From positions 4,526,001 to 4,590,000 of the forward strand of contig JAWPMS010000001.1 in NCBI GenBank assembly GCA_033344795.1: DNA of 64,000 nt, written 5' to 3'. The translations under genes were made by a program, and so were the position numbers. Below are positions 34,916-44,507 of this stretch, in pieces. Positions within the stretch are counted from its first letter, which is position 1. Each line of letters starts with the position of its first letter. The notes beneath the pieces are model-generated. The model was not told the origin of the DNA, did not search any database, and saw nothing but the letters and a program-made list of their open reading frames with translations. The DNA comes from SHLQ01 sp033344795 (GTDB lineage: Bacteria > Actinomycetota > Acidimicrobiia > Acidimicrobiales > SHLQ01).

Positions 34916-36025
34916 CTACTTCTCGTTTACTCCGAGTTGATCGCATATCCAGTCGCGCATGACGGGGAACGATGCGAACGACAGATTGTTGACGCCGTGG
35001 TTGCCGCCCTCAATGAGCACGAGTTCTGATGGTCCGGAAGCTTCGTCGACAATTCGTTTGCCGTGCTCCCAGGGCACCAGCGGGTCGTTCTCGCCGTGCA
35101 CGATCATGAGCGGCGTCTCAATCTTTTCGGCGACGCCCTCAAGGGTCATCAACTTCGCGATCTCGAATGCCTCATCGTCGCTCGATGCCCCCGAGTAGTG
35201 GATGAACGCCTCACGGGTCACCTGGGGAATGAGATCCCAGCACGCAGCCCAGTCGTAGGGCCCACAGTTGCCAACCGTGGCCGAAATTCGAGGCTCATGC
35301 GCCGCCGCCAACGGTGCGTAGTAGCCACCGAGCGAAACACCGACGACGGCAATCCGCGTGTGATCGAGCGCATCTTGCTGCTCGATCCAGTCGATCAGTG
35401 CAGAGACAGCAACGTTGTAGTCGGGGCGGATGTTCGACCAGCGACTGGCTTCGCCCTGGCCTGGCCCATCGATACTGATGACGGCGAGCCCCCGAGCAAC
35501 CCAGCCCCCGCGAGCCGCGTGGCGGGTTTCTTTCGTCGAATCGAGACCTGGTAACAGCACGACGACGGGAGCAGGATCGTCCGTCGGTGGCGTGGACAGC
35601 AACCCCACGATCCGATCAACGCCGGATCCGAGCTCGAACTTCGAGACGGCGGGTCGCATGTGTGGCAGCGCCTTGTCGTGGATCTCGAGCATCTTCGACA
35701 GACCGTGCTCATGGAGCGCGTGATCGCGAATCGCGACGTGGTAACCAACGTGATAACAAGCGCAGGCGAGTTGCCATGCGTTGGTCGCAGACTCGACGTG
35801 GCCTTCCGTTGCGAGATGGTCGCCGCGCTCGTCGTGCAGCTCTCCGGTCGCAAGCCACTCCTTGGCCCAGTCGTCCCACGTCGTGACTCGTTCGACGGTA
35901 CGGGCGAGCTCACCAATGGGAATCCCCGCGGACAGAAACCGGGGTGTCCAGGTCTCGAGCACCTGCCGAACAAGCGGGTCGGGATGCAGCAACGGAACGA
36001 GGTCTGATCGATGTGTAGCAGTCAC
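34916..36025 (-). CDS. Alpha/beta hydrolase, pseudooxynicotine-hydrolase/FrsA-like, second copy
   Basis: A 369-residue relative of the protein at 31990. It has a helical cap with the conserved ACYHVGYHV segment, the IDGPGQGE loop, the nucleophile in VVGVSLGGYYAP, the acid in HGENDPLVPW and the His in EGGNHGVNN. GTG 36025 is preferred over an ATG at 36055 because GGAGG sits 8 bp upstream and the ATG would lie only 6 bp from operator site 4. Substrate unknown; C-C or ester hydrolysis is likely. Confidence 0.83.
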   Translation of the reverse strand: MTATHRSDLVPLLHPDPLVRQVLETWTPRFLSAGIPIGELARTVERVTTWDDWAKEWLATGELHDERGDHLATEGHVESATNAWQLACACYHVGYHVAIRDHALHEHGLSKMLEIHDKALPHMRPAVSKFELGSGVDRIVGLLSTPPTDDPAPVVVLLPGLDSTKETRHAARGGWVARGLAVISIDGPGQGEASRWSNIRPDYNVAVSALIDWIEQQDALDHTRIAVVGVSLGGYYAPLAAAHEPRISATVGNCGPYDWAACWDLIPQVTREAFIHYSGASSDDEAFEIAKLMTLEGVAEKIETPLMIVHGENDPLVPWEHGKRIVDEASGPSELVLIEGGNHGVNNLSFASFPVMRDWICDQLGVNEK

Positions 36026-36060
36026 GTTTTGGCCTCCGATTGCATCAAACGACAACCCTA

Positions 36061-36074
36061 CACAATCGATTGCA
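36061..36074. promoter_or_regulatory. LacI-type operator, site 4
   Basis: CACAATCGATTGCA, 12 of 14 bases of the consensus, 36 bp upstream of the GTG start at 36025 on the minus strand and in the same divergent region as site 5. Confidence 0.75.
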
Positions 36075-36151
36075 GGTCATGCGGGGCTTACCATTCACCG
36101 TCACCGAGTAGGCCGGCTTGAATGATGGGGTTCGACGAATTAGCGTAGCAA

Positions 36152-36165
36152 TACAATCGATTGCG
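36152..36165. promoter_or_regulatory. LacI-type operator, site 5
   Basis: TACAATCGATTGCG, 12 of 14 bases of the consensus, 26 bp before the ATG of the importer ATPase at 36191. A weak TTGAAT-17-TAGCGT promoter can be placed just upstream (36118-36146). Confidence 0.78.
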
Positions 36166-36190
36166 ATTAGATCGATCCGGGGGGATCCGA

Positions 36191-37072
36191 ATGAGCACTA
36201 CTGGAGCGAAAGAACCGCTCATCGTCGCCGAGGGCGTGACCGTTGGTTACGAACTCGAGCGTGAGCGCAAGCTCCTCACCGCTCTCACCGACATCAACCT
36301 CACGGTCGATGAAGGAGAGTTCTTGTTGCTCCTCGGTCCGTCGGGCTGCGGCAAGACCACGCTCATCAACGCGATCGCCGGCCTCCTGAAACCCTGGGAG
36401 GGAACGCTCACCTTCGACGGAAAGCCCATCGATGGGCCCGGCTCCGATCGAGCCATGGTTTTTCAGGACTACGCGATCATGCCCTGGCGCACCGTTGAGC
36501 AGAACGTCCTTCTTCCGTTCGAGCTACGCGATCTCGGCATGTCCAAGCAAGCAGCCACAGTCGTCGCTCGCGACATGATCGCCAATGTCGGGCTCGGCGG
36601 TTTCGAGAACTCCTATCCACACGAGCTCTCAGGCGGTATGCGTCAGCGGGTCGGCATCGCCCGTGCCATGGTGACCCAACCTCGGGTACTGCTCGCCGAT
36701 GAACCCTTCGGCGCTCTCGACGCGATGACGCGAGAGGTTCTACAAGGTCAGCTCGAAGCACTGGTTCAGAACTCCGGCCAAACGGTCGTCTTCATCACCC
36801 ACAGCATCGACGAGGCCATCTCACTGGGCGATCGAGTCGCCGTGGTCTCGAACCGGCCGGGCACCATCCGCGAGATCGTCGACATCGACATACCGCGACC
36901 TCGACTGCTCGAGGGCGAGATCCGTGCGCACAAGCGTTACGCCGAACTTCGCGAACATCTCTGGAATCTGGTCAAGTCCGAAGCGGTCGGTGCGACCGGG
37001 CTCGGCGGCGCCGTCGGCGTCGACGAGGAGGATCGACAGGCTGTCGAGAATCGGGCGAGCGACCTCCCATGA
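36191..37072 (+). CDS. NitT/TauT-type ABC importer, ATP-binding protein
   Basis: A 293-residue ATPase with Walker A GPSGCGKTT, Q-loop VFQDYAIMPWRTV, signature LSGGMRQR and Walker B VLLADEPFGALD. The FQDxAIxPWRTV stretch is typical of the nitrate/sulfonate/taurine group (SsuB/TauB-like). ATG 36191 follows GGGGGGATC. It overlaps the permease gene (ATGA) and is under operator site 5. Confidence 0.9.
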   Translation: MSTTGAKEPLIVAEGVTVGYELERERKLLTALTDINLTVDEGEFLLLLGPSGCGKTTLINAIAGLLKPWEGTLTFDGKPIDGPGSDRAMVFQDYAIMPWRTVEQNVLLPFELRDLGMSKQAATVVARDMIANVGLGGFENSYPHELSGGMRQRVGIARAMVTQPRVLLADEPFGALDAMTREVLQGQLEALVQNSGQTVVFITHSIDEAISLGDRVAVVSNRPGTIREIVDIDIPRPRLLEGEIRAHKRYAELREHLWNLVKSEAVGATGLGGAVGVDEEDRQAVENRASDLP

Positions 37073-38019
37073 ACCAGAACAGCGACGACCAACCAATGGA
37101 AACCAAGCAGCCAACAGAGAAGATGACAGACGGAACGCAGATCGCTGGACAACCGCGGCTCGCCGATGCCAAGTGGACCTGGGAACGCATCTGGCGTCGG
37201 TGGAGGTTTGGGATCGTCACGGTGATCAACCTCACCGTGTTCTTCACACTCTGGGAAATCGCTGGCCGAAACAACTGGATTGGCCCATCGAACGTCTTCC
37301 CATCGTTCAGCGAGATGTTCAACGCTCTACGGATCGGGTGGGTCGGAAAATCCGGCTTCGACGGTCCGACCAACCTGCTCGACAATCACATCATTGCCAT
37401 CAACTTCTGGGAAACCCTCAAGGTCTATTCGGTCGGCATGGTGATCGCGATTGCCCTCGGCATTCCGATTGGACTCGCCATGGGCGGGAGCAAGTGGATC
37501 GATGCGCTGATGAGCCCATACGTGTGGACGCTCTCATCGTTGCCTCGAATCGCTGTCTTTCCGATTCTCGTGCTCCTGCCATTCATTGGCATCGGACGCG
37601 GCTCCCCCATCAAGCACATCATCATCATCCTCACTGCGATCTTTCCGGTGATCATCAACACGTGGGCGGGCGTAAAGACCACCGACCCCTCTCTCGTGAG
37701 CGCGGCGCGTGTCTTCGGAGCGTCGAAGTGGCAGATCAACATGAAGGTCGTGATGCCGTACACGTTGCCGTTCATCGTCTCCGGCATCCAGCTCAGCCTC
37801 GGACGAGGGCTGATCGGTGCAGTGGTTGCAGAGTTTCTGAGTGGCGCCAACCGCAACGGCGGAATTGGTTGGCTGATCTTCCGATCGGCCGCGGCCTTTA
37901 ACGCACCGCTCACGTACGCAGCGCTATTCACGTTGTCGATCTTCGCACTGGTGCTCGTGCAGGGAACGAGATCCTTCGAGACGAGAGTCGCGCCTTGGAG
38001 AGCGAAGAACACCGCCTAA
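37069..38019 (+). CDS. NitT/TauT-type ABC importer, permease
   Basis: A 316-residue inner membrane subunit with about six membrane segments after a long hydrophilic N-terminus of about 45 residues. The cytoplasmic EAA-like loop is INTWAGVKTTDPSLVSAARV followed by FGASKWQ. Subunits of this type bring in nitrate, sulfonates, pyrimidine precursors or aromatic acids. It lies between the ATPase gene and the binding-protein gene. Confidence 0.88.
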   Translation: MNQNSDDQPMETKQPTEKMTDGTQIAGQPRLADAKWTWERIWRRWRFGIVTVINLTVFFTLWEIAGRNNWIGPSNVFPSFSEMFNALRIGWVGKSGFDGPTNLLDNHIIAINFWETLKVYSVGMVIAIALGIPIGLAMGGSKWIDALMSPYVWTLSSLPRIAVFPILVLLPFIGIGRGSPIKHIIIILTAIFPVIINTWAGVKTTDPSLVSAARVFGASKWQINMKVVMPYTLPFIVSGIQLSLGRGLIGAVVAEFLSGANRNGGIGWLIFRSAAAFNAPLTYAALFTLSIFALVLVQGTRSFETRVAPWRAKNTA

Positions 38020-38055
38020 ACAAGAGAACACAAGTTCCGGGAGGGACCAATAAAC

Positions 38056-39243
38056 ATGACAAGCAAGAAATCAATCAACGAAATGTTCACGCGGAGGCGC
38101 TTCCTCGAAGCGTCGGGCATGGTCGCCGGCGGTGCCCTCCTTGGTGCGTGTGGCAGTGACGGCGAAACCGCTACCGCAACGACCGCAGCACCCGCTGCCA
38201 CCACAGCGGCGCCTGCCGCTACAGATGCAGCCACAACGGCAGCTCCTGCGGGCGGTGGCATTCCGATGACCACGATGTCGGACGTCACCCTCGGCTACAA
38301 CAACCCGAACTCTGTTCTCCGAGCACCAATCTTCGTCGGACAGACCAAGGGCTTCTTCGCTGAAGTCGGTATCGAGAACATCGAGGTCAACGACGCGGAT
38401 GAATACATGTCCGCTCTCGTGTCGGGAAGCTTCGACATCGCACTCGCCGACTCCGATGTCATGTTCGGATTCAACGAAACAGAGAACGCTGACGAATCGC
38501 TCGGCATCAAGATGATCGGCGTCAACCAGGGCTCGCAGCCGCTGATCATGATTGCGAACGAAGGAGTCAGCGCCGACAACCTCGGAGGGTTGAAGATCGG
38601 CGGCGCCCGCGCAGGCAGCGTGAACGAAGCCATTTCCAAGTTCATTCTGAACGAACTCGGATACGACTGGGAAACCGACGTCGAGTTCACCACCCTCACC
38701 GGTGGCTCGAACGACTGGGTCACCGCAATGTTGAGTGGCCAGATCGACGCAACGGTCGCCTTCCCACGGCACATCGGGCTCGCAACGGCCGAGGGCGGAA
38801 GCGCCCTGTTCCAGGAATTCCTCAGCGCTCCACAAGCGGGATTCGCCACCACGCAGGCTGTTCGTGATCAGGACCCCGGCTTCTCTGCAGCCTGGAACTA
38901 CGCGTGGATCAAGTCGCAGCGCTACTGCAAGACGCAGGCGAACAAAGAAGAAGTCATCTCGATCATGGAAGACGAGTGGGGCTTCGAAGTCATCCCAACC
39001 CTCCAAGACGTCTACGACGTCGTGTCGAACATCTACACCGGCGACAATGGGTTCGACCCAGCCGAGATGGATGCATGGATGGACTTCATCGGACCGTTCA
39101 ATGACGTCCCCGATGACATCAACGCCCGCTGGAGGAACTACTTCGACCTGTCGGGACTCCACGTTGCACAAGAAGCATTGGGACTGCCAATCAACCCAGC
39201 CGCCGACCTGTCTTCGGGCACGACGACAACGGAAAACTTCTAA
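38056..39243 (+). CDS. NitT/TauT-type ABC importer, substrate-binding lipoprotein
   Basis: A 395-residue binding protein. The N-terminus has a twin-arginine motif (TRRRFLEAS) and a lipobox LLGAC (Cys 32), so it may be exported folded by Tat and then lipidated. A linker of TTAAPAA-type repeats follows. The mature part is SsuA/THI5-like (TLGYNNPNSVLRAPIFVG, then KGFFAEVGI, then LVSGSFDIALAD). This group binds small organic anions or pyrimidine precursors. It is the last gene of the importer operon; a hairpin follows. Confidence 0.88.
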   Translation: MTSKKSINEMFTRRRFLEASGMVAGGALLGACGSDGETATATTAAPAATTAAPAATDAATTAAPAGGGIPMTTMSDVTLGYNNPNSVLRAPIFVGQTKGFFAEVGIENIEVNDADEYMSALVSGSFDIALADSDVMFGFNETENADESLGIKMIGVNQGSQPLIMIANEGVSADNLGGLKIGGARAGSVNEAISKFILNELGYDWETDVEFTTLTGGSNDWVTAMLSGQIDATVAFPRHIGLATAEGGSALFQEFLSAPQAGFATTQAVRDQDPGFSAAWNYAWIKSQRYCKTQANKEEVISIMEDEWGFEVIPTLQDVYDVVSNIYTGDNGFDPAEMDAWMDFIGPFNDVPDDINARWRNYFDLSGLHVAQEALGLPINPAADLSSGTTTTENF

Positions 39244-39278
39244 GCAACAAGACAGCGAAACGCACAGCACTTCCCGGG

Positions 39279-39303
39279 GGCCGGCATCACTATGGTGCCG
39301 GCC
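39279..39303 (+). terminator. Hairpin after the importer operon
   Basis: GGCCGGCA and TGCCGGCC form an 8-bp perfect stem around a 9-base loop, 36 bp after the binding-protein stop and 50 bp before the convergent oxidoreductase end. No T-run follows, so termination is likely but imperfect by the textbook form. Confidence 0.6.
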
Positions 39304-39353
39304 TCCGGCGCGTAAAGAGCGAACTGGACTCGGGCGATAGAAACCGCTGTGGG

Positions 39354-40928
39354 CTACAACCCGAGGAGATCGGAGATGTCATGACCGAGATCTTCGAGCA
39401 CGATCATCGCTGCGTTCCGTCCAGGCGCACCCGTGATCGATCCACCGGGATGAGTTGTGCCGCCCGTCTGATACAAGCCAGGAATCGGCATCCGATGTTG
39501 CGCCCAACCAGGGACCGGCCGATTCGCGCCGGAATTGGCGGGAGTGCGATCACCTCCGTGAAAGGCACCTTGGATCATGTGCGCGTTGTGCGTCTCGAGA
39601 TCCTCCGGTGACCTGACGGTCCTCGCCAGCACGTCGTCATCGCGAAGGTTCGAGCAATACTTCTTCACGAGCTCGAAATAGCGATCGGCCAGCACTTCCT
39701 TCTTGGCCTCCCAGGCCTCGCCTTCTCCGAGCCCGAATGTCACCGCGCTGAGCATCTTCACCGTGTGCAGGTCGTCGATCGAGCGAGACGTGTCGATCAA
39801 GGTCGGTGTGGCGACGAGGAGAAAGGGAACGTCGTCGAACGTGAGGTCATCGCTCAGATTGCGAAGCATGCGCAAGAATTCGTCTGGCCAGCCGACGATG
39901 CCTGCGGAGACCGCGGAGCGGCCACCGTCTTCGGTATCGAACACGGGAGGTTTCGTTGTGGCCAGGTACGCCGCATAACCAGAAATGCCGACCTCGTAGG
40001 TATCGACTCCGAATACGAAATCGTCTCCCCAGTCAGCAGCGGGGGCCATGTCGACCAGGTGCTTGACGTGAATCGTCGAGATGACCCCTTTGCTCGCCAG
40101 GTAACGGTCACCAGCTGTGGTCTCGACCCCCACACACTTGCCGTCGTCGAGTACCAACCTCGAAACGGTCTTGTCGCACTCGATCGTGACGTCGTGATCT
40201 TCGAGATATCCGACCAATGCGTCGATGAGCGTCCCCGAACCACCAACGGGTATCGACCAGCTGTTCTTCTGGCGCGCCGCGATCAGCGAGTAGGCCAGCA
40301 GGCCCGTGCCAGGGCGATCGATCGCCACGATGGTTTGGAAAGCCATCCAGAGAAGAAACGATTGGCAGTGCCGATCCTCGAATTCGTGCATGATGATGTC
40401 GTACGCCGACATGCTCTGTCGCCGACGCCAGACGGAAGCCTTGGGATGGGCGTCGAGCAGCGATTCGTTCGATGGGCCATACCCGACCGGGCGAAATCGA
40501 TCTTGTCCAAAGATGTGGCGAACGTCGGCCCACTCTTCGAGCAATCGGGCATACGCGTCGGCGTCCCGCTTGGAGTAGCGAGCAAACTCCGCAATCGTCG
40601 CTTCGGGATCCAGCGACATCGTGAAGTATTCACCGTCGGGAAAGCAGACGTGGGCTACCGGATCCGGGTCGATGTACGACAACCCGTACTTCGACACCAA
40701 TCCGAGCTCGTCGTCTTTGATCACGGGATTCACCCGAATCAGCGTGTGCCCGGTCGAGCACGTGTCGATTCCAACGCCCGGCATCAACAGATCTTCGGTC
40801 GATGCGCCACCGCCGGGGATCGGGCGAGCGTCCAGGATGTGAGACGAATACCCCTCCCGAGCCAGATACGCCGCGGTGATCAGACTGTTGTGTCCTGCGC
40901 CCGCCACGATGAAGTCGACGTCGGCCAT
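39354..40928 (-). CDS. Phytoene-desaturase-like FAD-dependent oxidoreductase
   Basis: A 524-residue flavoprotein. The N-terminal dinucleotide motif is FIVAGAGHNSLITAAYLARE followed by the acidic end of strand 2 (ILDAR) and GGGASTE. The C-terminus has the FAD-closing block GLYQTGGTTHPGGSITGAPG then RNAAMIVLEDL. These are the marks of the CrtI/NAD(P)/FAD 'amine oxidase-like' group. It is not a carotenoid gene by context: no crtB or crtE lies near. It probably oxidises a pathway intermediate. Confidence 0.85.
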   Translation of the reverse strand: MADVDFIVAGAGHNSLITAAYLAREGYSSHILDARPIPGGGASTEDLLMPGVGIDTCSTGHTLIRVNPVIKDDELGLVSKYGLSYIDPDPVAHVCFPDGEYFTMSLDPEATIAEFARYSKRDADAYARLLEEWADVRHIFGQDRFRPVGYGPSNESLLDAHPKASVWRRRQSMSAYDIIMHEFEDRHCQSFLLWMAFQTIVAIDRPGTGLLAYSLIAARQKNSWSIPVGGSGTLIDALVGYLEDHDVTIECDKTVSRLVLDDGKCVGVETTAGDRYLASKGVISTIHVKHLVDMAPAADWGDDFVFGVDTYEVGISGYAAYLATTKPPVFDTEDGGRSAVSAGIVGWPDEFLRMLRNLSDDLTFDDVPFLLVATPTLIDTSRSIDDLHTVKMLSAVTFGLGEGEAWEAKKEVLADRYFELVKKYCSNLRDDDVLARTVRSPEDLETHNAHMIQGAFHGGDRTPANSGANRPVPGWAQHRMPIPGLYQTGGTTHPGGSITGAPGRNAAMIVLEDLGHDISDLLGL

Positions 40929-40988
40929 GGAGTACTCCCCTAGTTCAGATCTGGTTGTCGAGTGAACTCACTCGCCAGGTTTCCACGT

Positions 40989-41363
40989 TCAAATATCGTC
41001 GTCTTTGATCCAGATCGTCTCCGATGGTGCTGGCACCCAGAGCTCATAGAAACTGAATACCTCGGACCCGGTGTTCTCGAACCAATGCACTTCGAGTTCT
41101 GCGACGGTCGCGACATCACCTTTGGCCAACTGATACTCGACGTCGCCGACGTGTAGAACCCCGCTGCCCGCATCGACGAACCAGATGTGGCGCGCCCCAA
41201 CGTGGTAGTGGGCAGCAGCGGTATCGCCGGGGGCGTACGAGATGTGATCGGCTCGCATGTCGGTGAACCCGAACATGTCATCGGTGACGAGATCGATCCG
41301 CCGACGATTGTCGCGGGTTGACTCGAATCGAGGCAGATCTGCGGAGTGTATGACGTGGCTCAT
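40989..41363 (-). CDS. Cupin-domain protein
   Basis: A 124-residue single cupin. Motif 1 is around GDTAAAHYHVGARHIWFVDAG with His ligands, and motif 2 is around GDVATVAELEVHWFEN. Small cupins in catabolic clusters are isomerases, dioxygenases or storage-like proteins; here the metal ligands are present but the reaction is unknown. The gene is divergent from the amidohydrolase, with operator site 6 between them, 31 bp from its start. Confidence 0.82.
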   Translation of the reverse strand: MSHVIHSADLPRFESTRDNRRRIDLVTDDMFGFTDMRADHISYAPGDTAAAHYHVGARHIWFVDAGSGVLHVGDVEYQLAKGDVATVAELEVHWFENTGSEVFSFYELWVPAPSETIWIKDDDI

Positions 41364-41393
41364 GGCCCGAATTTAGCCACCGTCCCGACGCTC

Positions 41394-41407
41394 CGCAAAC
41401 GATTGCA
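41394..41407. promoter_or_regulatory. LacI-type operator, site 6
   Basis: CGCAAACGATTGCA, 12 of 14 bases of the consensus, in the divergent region between the cupin gene (start 41363) and the amidohydrolase gene (start 41439). Confidence 0.68.
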
Positions 41408-41438
41408 TTCCCGGCCGCGCCCAATCTAAGATCGGATC

Positions 41439-42422
41439 GTGATCATCGACAGCCACGCCCATGCCATTCCGCCCGCGTTCATCGAATACCTGCGCAAGAA
41501 GGGGGCCGACGTAGGCCTCGAGACCAGCGAAACCGAACGCGGGACACGGGTGAGCTTCGGCGACCGAGTCACCGGTCCCATGGGATCCAGCTTGAGCGAC
41601 CTGGCGGCCCGGGTCGAGTGGATGGACAACGCCGGTGTCGACATTCAGGTGATGGCCGGTTGGATCGACCTGACCGGCTACGAAATCGATGAGAAACACG
41701 CCATCGACTACAGCCGGGCGCACAACGATTCTCTCGGCGAGCACGCCGCTGAACACCCCGACCGATTCTGGCCAATTGGCAGCGTTCCGCTTCAGGCCCC
41801 ACGGGCTGCGGCAGGCGAACTCGAACACCTGATGGACAACGGCTTCAAAGGAATCGAGATCGCAACAACGGTCCGCGGCGCTGCCCTCGACGTCGCCGAT
41901 CTCGACGCCGTGTGGGAAGCGGCCGAGGCGACGGGTGCGTTCGTCCTGCTGCATCCGATGACACCGCTCACCGGCGTCGATCTACAGCGGTACTTCCTCG
42001 ACAATGCGGTCGGACGGCCGGCCGAAACAACGATCACATTGGCCGGGCTCATCATGTCCGGTGTGTTCGAGCGGTTCCCAAAACTCAAGATGTGCGCAGT
42101 TCACGGAGGCGGCTTTCTCCCCTACCAGATCGGTCGGCTCGATCAGGCTTTCCACAAGGTGCCGAAATTTGCCGCAACACACATCTCCAAACCCCCGAGT
42201 GAATACCTGCGCCAGATCTACCTCGACACGGTGCTGCACGACGAAGACATTCTGCGCTTCCTCGTAGACCTCGTCGGTGTCGACCAGGTCGTCATGGGCA
42301 CCGACTACCCCTTCCCCATGGGCGATCTCGACCCGGTCACCACTATTCGTGCGATACCCGACATCACCGACGCAGACGCCGACAAGATTCTCGGAACGAC
42401 CCTCCACTCACTCTGCTGCTGA
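41439..42422 (+). CDS. Amidohydrolase, ACMSD-like metal-dependent decarboxylase/hydrolase
   Basis: A 327-residue TIM-barrel metalloenzyme. The metal and active-site residues are visible: HxH in IDSHAHAIPP, His in LLHPMTPL, His in CAVHGGGFLPYQ and Asp in VMGTDYPFPMG. The pattern matches aminocarboxymuconate semialdehyde decarboxylase and related 2,3-dihydroxybenzoate/gamma-resorcylate decarboxylases. A decarboxylation of an aromatic or muconate-type acid is the best guess. GTG 41439, with operator site 6 upstream. Confidence 0.85.
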   Translation: MIIDSHAHAIPPAFIEYLRKKGADVGLETSETERGTRVSFGDRVTGPMGSSLSDLAARVEWMDNAGVDIQVMAGWIDLTGYEIDEKHAIDYSRAHNDSLGEHAAEHPDRFWPIGSVPLQAPRAAAGELEHLMDNGFKGIEIATTVRGAALDVADLDAVWEAAEATGAFVLLHPMTPLTGVDLQRYFLDNAVGRPAETTITLAGLIMSGVFERFPKLKMCAVHGGGFLPYQIGRLDQAFHKVPKFAATHISKPPSEYLRQIYLDTVLHDEDILRFLVDLVGVDQVVMGTDYPFPMGDLDPVTTIRAIPDITDADADKILGTTLHSLCC

Positions 42423-42456
42423 GCGGCACACACCAGCTTCAACCCAAAGGAACTCC

Positions 42457-43632
42457 ATGGCTCACGGTTCGGACATCGACGGCTTCGTTACGGTGGGACA
42501 CTCGGACCTCGGCGGGTTCGGCGATGGTATGCAGATCGCGCGCAACGGAGATGCCCTCTACGTCGGACACTCCGGCACGACAGGCATGGGCACGTCCGTG
42601 CTGGACATCTCCGATCTGGCCAACCCCAGAGTCGTGCGACAGATCAGGGCACCCGAGGGCGGCCACAGCCACAAAGCCGTGTGGGCCGACGAAATTCTGC
42701 TGACCAACTTCGAAGGTTTCCAAGGGGGAGTCATCGATCGCCCGGGCATGGCCATCTACGACACGACCGACCCACTCGATCCGCAAGAGATCGGTTTTTG
42801 GGACTCGACCGGCAAGGGCGTGCACCGCATCTACTACCCCGGCGGACAATACGTGTACCTCTCTGCCACCCCGGTGGGATTCTCCGACCGAATGTGGTGT
42901 GTCATCGACGTCAGCGATCCAACCAACCCTGTCGAAGCGGGGCGTTGGTGGTGGCCCGGGATGGCAGACGACGAGGTCGCCGACTGGCCAGCAGATGAAG
43001 GACGGTCGGTGCACCATGCGCTGATCAACGAAGACCGAACACGCGCCTACATGGGCATGTGGGGTTCGGGGATGGTCATCCTCGACATCTCCGACATCTC
43101 TGCGCCGGAGAAAATCGCCCACCTGACGTGGGAGATCGGCGGCCACACCCACACCTGCTTGCCGCTCAAGGGTCGCGACCTCGTCGTGGTCACCGACGAA
43201 GCGGTGAAAGACGGCTGTGAACTCGATCATCCACACATGGTTCGAGTCATCGATATCCGAGACGACACGAACCCTGAGGTCGTCTCCATCTGTCCGGTTC
43301 CCGAAGGCGACTTCTGCGAGCGCGGCCACCGCTTCGGGGCGCACAATCTCCACGAGAACCTTCCGGGCAGCTACCAGAGCGAGCACCTGGTCTTCGTCAG
43401 CTACTTCAACGCTGGGCTTCGCACATATGACGTTTCCGACCCTGCGAACCCAGTCGATGTCGCTCACTGGATTCCCGAATCGCCTCCTGGCCAGGAAGCG
43501 ACCCAGATCAACGATCTCTACGTCTCCGCCGACCACACAGTGTTCGCGAGCGATCGGCTCACGGGCGGGCTGTATGTGATCCAGCCCGACGATGCTCTCT
43601 CTGCCCGAATGGCCGCCGCATCGTCGAGTTGA
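42457..43632 (+). CDS. LVIVD-repeat beta-propeller protein
   Basis: A 391-residue protein with repeats of the kind TSVLDISDLANPRVVRQI, AIYDTTDPLDPQEIGFW, CVIDVSDPTNPVEAGRW and RTYDVSDPANPVDVAHW, i.e. LVIVD-type blades of a beta-propeller. No signal peptide is seen, so a cytoplasmic location is likely. The function is unknown; similar proteins are encoded with aromatic or choline-like catabolic clusters (inference from context only). AAAGGA precedes ATG 42457. Confidence 0.82.
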   Translation: MAHGSDIDGFVTVGHSDLGGFGDGMQIARNGDALYVGHSGTTGMGTSVLDISDLANPRVVRQIRAPEGGHSHKAVWADEILLTNFEGFQGGVIDRPGMAIYDTTDPLDPQEIGFWDSTGKGVHRIYYPGGQYVYLSATPVGFSDRMWCVIDVSDPTNPVEAGRWWWPGMADDEVADWPADEGRSVHHALINEDRTRAYMGMWGSGMVILDISDISAPEKIAHLTWEIGGHTHTCLPLKGRDLVVVTDEAVKDGCELDHPHMVRVIDIRDDTNPEVVSICPVPEGDFCERGHRFGAHNLHENLPGSYQSEHLVFVSYFNAGLRTYDVSDPANPVDVAHWIPESPPGQEATQINDLYVSADHTVFASDRLTGGLYVIQPDDALSARMAAASSS

Positions 43633-43646
43633 TCATCGACGAACGC

Positions 43647-44507
43647 CTAACCGCCCAGACTCTTCTCGAGGGCTTCGCCAACCTCAGCCGGTACGGTCGG
43701 ATCGGTTGGTGGCATGAAGCTGACGAGGAGGTGGCTGGCTCCGGCATCTCGATAGGCCCCGATCCGGTCGAGTGCGGCCTCGATGTTTCCGGGATATCTG
43801 ATCTGAGCCGACACTTCGATGTCATTCGGGTCACGACCGATCGCATCGCAGGCGGCGTGCAACAGCTCAATTCGCTCGACGAACGTCTCGAGCGCGTCGG
43901 GGGCTCCGAAGTCCGGATAGTTCCACTGATCGGCCCACTTTGCCGCCAGCGGAATCGTTCGTTTCGGACCTGAACCTCCAACCACGAACGGCACTCGCGG
44001 CTGCTGGATCGGCTTGGGCATGAACTCGGCGTCCACGATCCGATGGTGCGGGCCATCGTGGGAAAAGGTGGTCTCCCGCATCAAACCGTCGAGGATCGTG
44101 AAGGTTTCATCGAGGCGATCGAACCGTTCGGTCAACGTCGGGAGCGGAATGTCGAACGTCTCGTGTTCAGACTCGAGCCATCCAGCCCCGACTCCGAGCT
44201 CGAGCCGACCGGCCGACATGTGATCGATCGTAACGGCCATCTTGGCGAGCACGGCGGGATGGCGAAACGTGTTAGCCGTGACCATGACGCCAAACCGCAA
44301 TCGATCGGTGATCGCCGCGCATCCGGCGAGCAACGCATACGGGTCGAACATGTCCAGCTCGCGACTGGCGCGCGGCGGGTACAGGTGGTCGTTGAGCCAT
44401 ACCGCGTCCCAGAACCCACCTCGATCGGCCTCGATCCATACCCGTTCAATTTCTGGCCACGTGGTTTGCTGTCCCCAGAACTTGAACGAGAACCGCGGAG
44501 CTGTCAC
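43647..44507 (-). CDS. LLM-class (luciferase-like) flavin/F420-dependent oxidoreductase
   Basis: A 286-residue luciferase-like TIM-barrel protein. It has FKFWGQQTTWPEIERVWIEAD, WLNDHLYPP, then LRFGVMVTANTFRHPAVLAKM and the family block GRLELGVGAGWLESEHETF. Actinobacterial members of this shape usually use F420; FMN use is not excluded. Its GTG overlaps the stop of the Gfo/Idh/MocA gene (GTGA), so they are coupled. Confidence 0.85.
   Translation of the reverse strand: MTAPRFSFKFWGQQTTWPEIERVWIEADRGGFWDAVWLNDHLYPPRASRELDMFDPYALLAGCAAITDRLRFGVMVTANTFRHPAVLAKMAVTIDHMSAGRLELGVGAGWLESEHETFDIPLPTLTERFDRLDETFTILDGLMRETTFSHDGPHHRIVDAEFMPKPIQQPRVPFVVGGSGPKRTIPLAAKWADQWNYPDFGAPDALETFVERIELLHAACDAIGRDPNDIEVSAQIRYPGNIEAALDRIGAYRDAGASHLLVSFMPPTDPTVPAEVGEALEKSLGG

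Noticed and set aside
36025..36055. ATG 36055 as start of the hydrolase at 34916
   Set aside because: It would sit 6 bp from the operator and lacks a ribosome site; GTG 36025 has GGAGG at good spacing.
39354..40928. Carotenoid biosynthesis gene crtI
   Set aside because: No other carotenoid gene is near and it sits within a regulated catabolic island; only the FAD fold is shared.
44294..44307. CGCAATCGATCGGT, an operator-like sequence inside the LLM gene
   Set aside because: Only the left half matches the LacI-site consensus, and it lies in coding sequence away from any start.
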